Positions 42,517-48,328 of a stretch of DNA of 48,328 bases are shown here, piece by piece. Every line of letters begins with the position of its first letter. The stretch's first letter is position 1. Below the pieces are notes generated by a model. It made no database searches and was not told the DNA's origin. It was given only the letters and a program-made list of their open reading frames with translations. The position numbers were made by a program, and so were the translations under genes. Origin of the DNA: Gp13-AA77 sp035578005 (GTDB lineage Bacteria > Acidobacteriota > Terriglobia > UBA7540); NCBI GenBank assembly GCA_035578005.1, contig DATJYK010000051.1, positions 1 through 48,328 of the forward strand, in the 5' to 3' direction.

Positions 42517-44061
42517 ATGCCGGATGACAGCCGATTGATGAATCTGCCCCTGTTTCCGGCGGAATACCGCGCCTCCGGCTTGCTGCTGCACGTTACTTCG
42601 CTCCCCTCGCCTTACGGCATCGGCGATCTGGGTTCGGCAGCCTTCAAGTGGATTGACCGTCTCCATGAGGCGGGCCAAAGCTGGTGGCAGGCGCTTCCCT
42701 TAGGTCCAACGGGCTATGGCGACTCGCCCTATCAACCGTTGTCCTCTTTCGCGGGTAATGGGCTGTTGATCAGCCCGGGTAGCCTCGTCGAGGATGGACT
42801 GTTGGAGGCGAGTGATTGCGAAGGCCGTGCGTTCCCGGCGACCGAGGTGGATTACGAGGCCGTCATCCCATTCAAGCACGGGCTGCTCGACCGGGTTTGG
42901 GCCCATTTCAACACCGCCGCGCGGCCAGAGTTACGCAACGCCTTCGAGAAGTTCCGTGACGATCAGAAACACTGGCTGGAAGACTACGCGCTGTTCCGGG
43001 CTCTGAAAGCACGGTTCAACGGCGCCTACTATCTCGAATGGCCGTCCGAGTTCGTTCGGCGCGAACCCGCGGCATTGGCTCGAGCCCGGCGCGAACTGGC
43101 GGCGCTGGTCGATCAGGTTTGTCTCGCCCAATTCCTGCTCTTTCGTCAGTGGTCGCAACTGAAGAGCTACGCCCATGCCAAGGGCGTACGCTTGATTGGC
43201 GACTTGCCCTTCTTCGTCTCTCCCGACTCGAGCGACGTTTGGGTGAATCCGGAGCTGTTTCTGCTGGACGAGCAACTGAAGCCTCGCTTCGTAGCCGGAG
43301 TTCCTCCCGACTATTTCAGCGCGCAGGGTCAGCTCTGGGGGAATCCTACCTACGATTGGGACGCTCTGCGGCGCACCGGCTACCGTTGGTACATCGACTG
43401 CCTGCGCGCTGTTTTGGCTAAAGTAGACGTGATCCGCCTGGATCACTTCCGTGCCTTCTCGGCCGCGTGGCACATACCGGCGGGTGCTCCCACTGCCCAA
43501 ACCGGCGAATGGGTGCTCGGGCCCGGCGCCGAGGTCTTTCGCTCCGTTGAAAGCGACTTAGGCGGGCTTCCATTTATGGCAGAGGACCTGGGAGTGATCA
43601 CGCCGGACGTGTATGCGCTGCGAAACAAGTTTCAGTTTCCAGGGACGCGCGTGCTTCAGTTTGCCTTCGACGGCAATCCGGAAAATCCTGAACTTCCTCA
43701 TCGATACATCCCGAACACGATCGTCTATACAGGCACCCATGACAACACCACCACGCGCGCCTGGTATGAAGAACTGCCGGACTCGCAACGGAACAATCTA
43801 TGGAATTACCTGAAGAGGCCCGCAGGGGACACTAGCGAAGCCGCTCCGGCGCTGATGCACCTGGCTTGGTCGTCGCGAGCGGCGCTCGCCATAGCCCCGT
43901 TGCAGGATGTACTCAATCTGGGAAAGGAGGCTCGCATGAACACTCCCGGCCAGGCTCACGGCAACTGGCGTTGGCGCTGCACGGAAGACATGATTTCACC
44001 GGCGGCCTTCCACGGGTTGCGAGACCTTACGAAAAGCTCATGCCGGCTACCGGTTTCTTGA
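42517..44061 (+). CDS. malQ: 4-alpha-glucanotransferase (amylomaltase)
   Basis: GH77 disproportionating enzyme that transfers alpha-1,4-glucan segments, lengthening short maltodextrins so that the phosphorylase can use them. From ATG 42517 it has 514 residues. Blocks: GLLLHVTSLPSPYGIGDLG, WWQALPLGPTGYGDSPYQ, DLPFFVSPDSSDVW, nucleophile Asp in VIRLDHFRAF, acid/base Glu in FMAEDLG, and YTGTHDNTTTRAWY with the third catalytic Asp. ATG 42538 and GTG 42445 (GGGGGGG upstream) are alternative starts; the first 20 residues of the GTG version are not family-like. Transaldolase follows after 24 nt. Confidence 0.93.
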   Translation: MPDDSRLMNLPLFPAEYRASGLLLHVTSLPSPYGIGDLGSAAFKWIDRLHEAGQSWWQALPLGPTGYGDSPYQPLSSFAGNGLLISPGSLVEDGLLEASDCEGRAFPATEVDYEAVIPFKHGLLDRVWAHFNTAARPELRNAFEKFRDDQKHWLEDYALFRALKARFNGAYYLEWPSEFVRREPAALARARRELAALVDQVCLAQFLLFRQWSQLKSYAHAKGVRLIGDLPFFVSPDSSDVWVNPELFLLDEQLKPRFVAGVPPDYFSAQGQLWGNPTYDWDALRRTGYRWYIDCLRAVLAKVDVIRLDHFRAFSAAWHIPAGAPTAQTGEWVLGPGAEVFRSVESDLGGLPFMAEDLGVITPDVYALRNKFQFPGTRVLQFAFDGNPENPELPHRYIPNTIVYTGTHDNTTTRAWYEELPDSQRNNLWNYLKRPAGDTSEAAPALMHLAWSSRAALAIAPLQDVLNLGKEARMNTPGQAHGNWRWRCTEDMISPAAFHGLRDLTKSSCRLPVS

Positions 44062-44085
44062 TACTTTGGTTAAGTGAGGTGATTT

Positions 44086-45174
44086 ATGAAAGCAACCGAA
44101 CTACTCCACAATCTGGGTCAGAGTCTATGGCTGGACAACATCACACGCGACCTGCTGAACAGCGGCACGCTGAAACGCTACATTGACGAACTGTCGGTGA
44201 CCGGGCTTACCTCGAATCCGACCATCTTCGACAACGCCATCAAGAACAGCACGTCCTACGACGCCACCATCCGTGAGGAATTGGCGCAGGGCAAGTCCGG
44301 CGAGGAGCTCTTCTTCGATTTGGCGCTAAACGATCTCACCCGCGCCGCCGACCTTTTCCGCCCCATCTACGAGCGCACCGATGGCGTGGACGGGTGGGTC
44401 TCGCTGGAAGTTTCGCCCGCGCTCGCCTACGATACGGCCAGCACCCTGGCCGCAGCCAAGGATCTGCACGCGCGGGCCGGAAGACCAAACTTGTTCATCA
44501 AGATCCCGGGCACCAAGGAAGGCCTGCCGGCCATCGAGGAAGCGATCTTCGCCGGTATTCCCATCAACGTTACGCTTCTCTTTTCCCGTGAGCACTACGT
44601 GGCGGCAGCGGAGGCGTTCCTGCGCGGCATCGAGCGGCGTATCGAGGCGGGGCTGAAGCCGGGCGTTGGCTCGGTCGCCTCGCTATTTGTGAGCCGCTGG
44701 GACGCCGCGGTGGCGGGCAAGGTGCCCGAGGCGCTGCGCAACCAGCTCGGCATTGCCATCGCCAAGCGTACCTACAGGGCGGCTCGCGCCACGCTGAGTT
44801 CACCGCGCTGGCAGCGCATCTACAACGCAGGTGCGCGCCCGCAACGGCTTCTGTGGGCCAGCACCGGCACCAAAGACCCGCAAGCTTCGGACGTCTTGTA
44901 CATCAAGGCCCTGGCCGCGCCCTTCACCGTCAACACCATGCCCGAGGGCACGTTAAAAGCGCTCGCTGAACACAAAGAAATCGGAACCATCATCCCCGCT
45001 GACGGCGGCGACTGCGAACAAGTGCTGGCCGAGTTTGCCAAGGCCGGCATCGACGTTGACGCGCTGGCCGCACAACTCCAGGAAGAAGGCGCCAAGTCAT
45101 TCGTCAAGTCCTGGAACAACCTGCTGGAAGTCATAACTTCGAAGAGCGCGGTTCTGAAGAAGGCAGCGGGCTAG
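44086..45174 (+). CDS. tal: Transaldolase
   Basis: Moves a dihydroxyacetone unit between sedoheptulose-7-P and glyceraldehyde-3-P, giving erythrose-4-P and fructose-6-P. The 362 residues belong to the longer transaldolase type (E. coli TalB is 317). Motifs: SLWLDNITRDLLNSGTL and VTGLTSNPTIFDNAI at the N-terminus, GWVSLEVSPALAYD, the Schiff-base Lys in NLFIKIPGTKEG (about residue 145), GIPINVTLLFS and SVASLFVSRWDAAV. GAGGTG lies about 6 nt before the ATG. Between malQ and pgi, it connects the pentose and hexose pools to phosphoketolase. Confidence 0.95.
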   Translation: MKATELLHNLGQSLWLDNITRDLLNSGTLKRYIDELSVTGLTSNPTIFDNAIKNSTSYDATIREELAQGKSGEELFFDLALNDLTRAADLFRPIYERTDGVDGWVSLEVSPALAYDTASTLAAAKDLHARAGRPNLFIKIPGTKEGLPAIEEAIFAGIPINVTLLFSREHYVAAAEAFLRGIERRIEAGLKPGVGSVASLFVSRWDAAVAGKVPEALRNQLGIAIAKRTYRAARATLSSPRWQRIYNAGARPQRLLWASTGTKDPQASDVLYIKALAAPFTVNTMPEGTLKALAEHKEIGTIIPADGGDCEQVLAEFAKAGIDVDALAAQLQEEGAKSFVKSWNNLLEVITSKSAVLKKAAG

Positions 45175-45195
45175 ACATTCTAAGTGAGTCATGGC

Positions 45196-45312
45196 CCCCT
45201 CACCCGGCGCTTCGCGCCACCCTCTCCCCCAAGGGGGCGAGGGCATAGATTTAACCTTTTTGTTCCCTCGCCCCCTTGGGGGAGAGGGTGGCGCGAAGCG
45301 CCGGGTGAGGGG
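45196..45312. repeat. Perfect 48-bp inverted repeat between tal and pgi
   Basis: Arms 45196-45243 and 45265-45312 are perfectly complementary around a 21-nt A/T-rich loop. They begin CCCCTCACCCGGCGCTTCGC. This is the longest hairpin in the window. It lies within an in-frame N-terminal extension of the pgi frame that is not family-like, so it is in the leader of pgi. Confidence 0.92.
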
Positions 45313-45390
45313 CACTCGTCACTTGATTACGCGAGATTCAGTGAGGCCGTATTCAACGATCGCGACGAGGGGGAGAAAAGGAGCACGAAC

Positions 45391-47058
45391 GTGGCAACAG
45401 GCGCACAAAGAGCGACGAAGTCAGGCATCAAGCCACTGACCAAACGGACAGCCTGGAAGGCTCTCGCCGCCCACTATAAACAGGTCCGCGAACTGCATCT
45501 CCGAAATCTCTTTGCGGACGATCCCGGCCGCGGCGAGCGCATGACCGCCGAAGGGGCCGGCATCTTCCTGGATTACTCCAAGAATCGCGTCGCCGATGAG
45601 ACCCTCAAGCTCCTCCTGCAACTCGCGGAGGAATCGGACCTGCGAGGGCGGATCGATGCGATGTTTCGCGGGGAGAAGATCAATATTACTGAGAACCGGG
45701 CCGTGCTGCACGTGGCCCTGCGCGCTGCCAAAGGAACGTCCATCTTCGTTGACGGCGAGAACGTGGTGCCGCAGGTCCACGCCGTGCTCGATCGGATGGC
45801 CGACTTCTCCAATAGAGTCCGCAGCGGCCAGTGGACCGGTCACACCGGTAAGCGGATTCGCAACGTCATCAACATCGGCATTGGCGGCTCCGACTTAGGG
45901 CCGGTGATGGCTTACGAGGCGCTTCGGCATTACAGCGATCGCGCCATGACTTTCCGATTCATTTCGAATGTGGACGGCACGGATTTCGCGGAAGCCGTTC
46001 ACGATCTTGACCCGTCGGAGACTCTCTTTATTGTTTCCTCAAAGACCTTTACAACGCTCGAAACCATGACCAACGCTCACTCCGCACGGGAGTGGTCATT
46101 GAAGGGCCTGGGCGGTGACGAAAAATCGGTGGCCAGGCATTTTGTGGCCGTGTCCACGAACGCGGCGGCGGTGGAGAAATTCGGTATCGACACGGCCAAC
46201 ATGTTCGGATTCTGGGACTGGGTGGGCGGACGCTACTCGATGGATTCAGCGATTGGCCTTTCAACGATGCTGGCCGTTGGTCCCGATAACTTCCAAGCCA
46301 TGTTGGACGGCTTCCATCAAATGGATGAGCACTTCCGCACCGCCCCGTTTGAGCGCAACCTGCCGGTTCTGATGGGCCTCCTGGCGGTGTGGTACAGCGA
46401 CTTCTTTGGCGCGCAAACGATTGCCGTGCTGCCCTACGAGCAGTATCTGAAACGATTCCCAGCCTATCTGCAGCAGTTGACGATGGAAAGCAACGGCAAA
46501 CATGTAACGCTTGACGGAGCCGAGGTCAATTACTCGACCAGCGCCATCTATTGGGGTGAGCCCGGGACGAACGGCCAGCACTCCTTCTACCAGTTGATCC
46601 ATCAGGGCACGCGGCTGATTCCGTGCGACTTCATTGCCTTCGGCAAAGCGCTGAATCCGCTTGGCCGCCATCACGACATGCTGCTGGCGAACGTCTGCGC
46701 ACAAACCGAAGCTTTGGCGTTCGGAAAGACCGCCAAGCAGGTGAAAGCGGAAGGCACTCCTGCCTGGCTGTTGCCCCACCGGGTTTTCGAAGGGAATCGC
46801 CCGTCAAATACAATCCTGTTGGACCGCCTGACTCCAGAAGCGCTCGGCAAGCTCGTTGCTCTCTACGAACATTCCGTTTTCACGCAAGGGGCAATTTGGC
46901 AGATCGATTCGTTTGACCAGTGGGGCGTGGAACTCGGGAAAGTGCTCGCCCAGCGCATCATCCCCGAACTGGAAAGCAAGGACGAACCCAAACTGGCACA
47001 CGATAGCTCCACGAATGCGATCATCCGCCGCTGCCGTGCTTACAAAAAAGCGAATTGA
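45391..47058 (+). CDS. pgi: Glucose-6-phosphate isomerase
   Basis: Interconverts glucose-6-P and fructose-6-P. From GTG 45391 (AAAAGGAG 7-8 nt upstream) it has 555 residues, close to E. coli Pgi (549). The frame extends to 45184, but that part is translated repeat. Motifs: INIGIGGSDLGPVMAYEAL, FVSSKTFTT (as FIVSSKTFTTLETM), VGGRYSMDSAIGLS, the catalytic Glu and His in YWGEPGTNGQHSFYQLIHQG, and Lys in DSFDQWGVELGKVLA. It is the last gene of the sugar block, supplying fructose-6-P for phosphoketolase and transaldolase. A tRNA-Ser gene lies convergent, 16 nt past the stop. Confidence 0.95.
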   Translation: MATGAQRATKSGIKPLTKRTAWKALAAHYKQVRELHLRNLFADDPGRGERMTAEGAGIFLDYSKNRVADETLKLLLQLAEESDLRGRIDAMFRGEKINITENRAVLHVALRAAKGTSIFVDGENVVPQVHAVLDRMADFSNRVRSGQWTGHTGKRIRNVINIGIGGSDLGPVMAYEALRHYSDRAMTFRFISNVDGTDFAEAVHDLDPSETLFIVSSKTFTTLETMTNAHSAREWSLKGLGGDEKSVARHFVAVSTNAAAVEKFGIDTANMFGFWDWVGGRYSMDSAIGLSTMLAVGPDNFQAMLDGFHQMDEHFRTAPFERNLPVLMGLLAVWYSDFFGAQTIAVLPYEQYLKRFPAYLQQLTMESNGKHVTLDGAEVNYSTSAIYWGEPGTNGQHSFYQLIHQGTRLIPCDFIAFGKALNPLGRHHDMLLANVCAQTEALAFGKTAKQVKAEGTPAWLLPHRVFEGNRPSNTILLDRLTPEALGKLVALYEHSVFTQGAIWQIDSFDQWGVELGKVLAQRIIPELESKDEPKLAHDSSTNAIIRRCRAYKKAN

Positions 47059-47073
47059 GACAGGGTTGAAAAA

Positions 47074-47164
<91 letters not shown>

Positions 47165-47359
47165 GGCGTGGTACACAACCTTTTAACTTTAGCAGAAATC
47201 CGGAGGAGGTGCACCGCTCGCGAGATTGTCCATTTCGCGCATATTTTGCGCTTATGCGCATCTTCGCTTCCTGCTCATTCTTCCAACTGCCGCGCCGAAT
47301 TTCTTCCAATTTGCAGGAGCTTGCGGGGCACATTCTTCGCGCTTTCGAGGATCTCGATT

Positions 47360-47387
47360 TTGTGGGCTGCAGCCTCTCAAGTAAACT
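47360..47387 (+). promoter_or_regulatory. Possible promoter for tRNA-Gln
   Basis: TTGTGG (47360-47365) and TAAACT (47382-47387) are separated by 16 nt and lie 20 nt before the tRNA-Gln. Neither hexamer is close to consensus, so this is tentative. 47165-47359 otherwise shows nothing. Confidence 0.3.
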
Positions 47388-47407
47388 AGAAGGGTTGTCC
47401 ACACCCT

Positions 47408-47482
47408 TCCGGGGTGGTGCAATTGGTAGCACATGGGCCTTTGGAGCCTAGAATCCTGGTTCGAGTCCAGGCCCCGGAACCA
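47408..47482 (+). tRNA. tRNA-Gln(TTG)
   Basis: A 75-nt tRNA with CCA encoded (47480-47482). Acceptor arms TCCGGGG and CCCCGGA pair, D-loop GCAATTGGTAGC, anticodon stem TGGGC/GCCTA with loop CTTTGGA giving TTG, and T-loop GGTTCGAGTCC. It reads CAA (and CAG by wobble). The next coding frame begins 5 nt after the CCA. Confidence 0.93.
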
Positions 47483-47487
47483 TTCTT

Positions 47488-48328
47488 ATGCTTCTTCCCC
47501 TCACCGACCGACGCGTGCTGCTCACCGGAGCCGGTGGGTCCATCGGGTCCGCGCTCGCGAGAGAAATCCTCACTCAAAAGCCCGAGGCACTTTTTTTGTT
47601 GGATCATTCCGAGGGCAAGCTTCATCAGCTCAATTTTGAACTGAGCCATGCCTCCGTTCCCGGCGCTTGCGTCCCGATTCTGGGAGATGTGACGGACGGG
47701 GTCCATCTAGCAGAGATCTTTGACGAAAAACAGCCCGACTTTGTCCTGCATGCCGCGGCATTTAAGCACGTCCCGTTGATGGAAACCAATGTCATTGCGG
47801 CGGTGCGCAACAACGCATTGGCGACCAACGAACTTGCCCGACTCGCCGTGACTTATGAGGTGCAGTCACTGGTCATGGTTTCCACCGATAAGGCGGTCCA
47901 GCCGCATAGTGTGATGGGGGTCACGAAACGCGTGGCTGAACTTGCCCTCCTGCGCTGGTGCAGTGCAAAGAGCTCGATGCGAGCCGTGCGGCTCGGAAAT
48001 GTCCTCGGTTCCCAAGGGAGCGTTGTCCCGACGTTTCTCCAGCAAATCGCGGCGGGCGGTCCGGTCACGGTAACTCATCCCGAAGCAACTCGTTACTTCT
48101 TTTCCATGCCAGAGACGATCGAGTTGATCGTCCTGGCGGCGAGCCTCGCCGGGCAAAGTGGTATTTTCATCCCGCAACCGCGAGAAGCGATTGGAATCCT
48201 CAACCTGGCGAGGCAGTTGATCGGGGAGGCTGGAGGCGGCCGCGAAATACCAGTTGTTATGACTGGCCTGCGCCCGGGCGATAAATTGAGCGAGCAGTTT
48301 GCCTCTTGCCAGGAGTCCGTTATTAATG
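47488..48328 (+). CDS. CapD/FlaA1-like nucleotide-sugar dehydratase (3' end off window)
   Basis: SDR-fold enzyme, 280 codons present, running off the right edge. Motifs: NAD-binding VLLTGAGGSIGSALAREIL near residue 10, LLDHSEGKLHQLNFEL, DFVLHAAAFKHVPLME, and the active-site block VSTDKAVQPHSVMGVTKRVAEL, where Met-x-x-x-Lys replaces the usual Tyr-x-x-x-Lys, as in inverting 4,6-dehydratases such as PglF/CapD. RLGNVLGSQGSVVPTF and a TGLRPGDKLSEQ substrate segment follow. Full CapD proteins carry an N-terminal membrane region of about 250 residues; this one starts directly at the SDR domain, five nt behind the tRNA-Gln, without an SD. It likely modifies a UDP-HexNAc for a surface polysaccharide. 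Confidence 0.85.
   Translation, partial: MLLPLTDRRVLLTGAGGSIGSALAREILTQKPEALFLLDHSEGKLHQLNFELSHASVPGACVPILGDVTDGVHLAEIFDEKQPDFVLHAAAFKHVPLMETNVIAAVRNNALATNELARLAVTYEVQSLVMVSTDKAVQPHSVMGVTKRVAELALLRWCSAKSSMRAVRLGNVLGSQGSVVPTFLQQIAAGGPVTVTHPEATRYFFSMPETIELIVLAASLAGQSGIFIPQPREAIGILNLARQLIGEAGGGREIPVVMTGLRPGDKLSEQFASCQESVIN

Noticed and set aside
45184..45390. Upstream start for glucose-6-phosphate isomerase
   Set aside because: The extra 69 residues are the translation of the 48-bp hairpin repeat and its flank; GTG 45391 has AAAAGGAG at the right distance and begins where the family begins.

Overview
The window looks like chromosomal DNA of an acidobacterium (Terriglobia-like Acidobacteriota). 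This is an inference from moderately high GC, Gram-negative envelope genes, the protein set (DUF4136 paralogs, Tat-exported GH35 beta-galactosidase, glycine-zipper envelope proteins, an Omp85-type tail ending in GEAF) and the heavy load of short hairpin repeats. No rRNA or other taxonomic marker is present.

Layout. 1-2710 is a decayed accessory patch: a 5'-truncated IS1634-type transposase, a HicB-like antitoxin, and a DUF4160/DUF2442 pair whose first gene has lost its normal end to a palindromic repeat. 2711-3965 and 8618-10840 hold short repeat arrays, two of them behind good sigma70-type promoters and containing a tiny SD-led ORF. 3966-9855 carries a GH35 beta-galactosidase, an exported BamE-like protein, an HdeD-like membrane protein and an outer-membrane protein. 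10841-14323 (minus strand) carries a periplasmic carbonic anhydrase, a glycine-zipper protein, an unrecognised exported protein and a receiver/HATPase protein that lacks the phospho-acceptor Asp. 14443-20681 (minus) is a complete RND efflux operon (adaptor, pump, outer-membrane factor). 21879-27442 (plus) has three DUF4136 paralogs, a PilZ protein, a DUF2490 protein, a bestrophin channel and a cytoplasmic carbonic anhydrase. 27447-32924 (minus) is an envelope group: two different MscS-type channels enclosing a glycine-zipper protein and two paralogous helical periplasmic proteins. 33559-34500 is another outer-membrane protein.

35120-47058 (plus) is a metabolic block: phosphoketolase, glycogen phosphorylase, phosphoglucomutase, 4-alpha-glucanotransferase, transaldolase, glucose-6-phosphate isomerase. 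Together these take glycogen or maltodextrin to glucose-1-P, glucose-6-P and fructose-6-P, and then by phosphoketolase to acetyl phosphate. tRNA-Ser(GGA) and tRNA-Gln(TTG) follow, and a CapD-like sugar dehydratase runs off the right edge starting 5 nt after the tRNA-Gln.

The most interesting unexplained structure is non-genic or micro-genic. (1) Arrays of about 40-nt units share a GTTATTGATAATAAAG-like core, and each array has its own tag sequence; two arrays sit behind TTGACA-17-TATAxx promoters and encode a 28-29-residue peptide. (2) A CTGTCA-N4-TGACAG palindrome lies upstream of the RND operon and of two outer-membrane protein genes. (3) Perfect long hairpins sit between the sugar-pathway genes and one has been absorbed into the N-terminus of the efflux outer-membrane factor.
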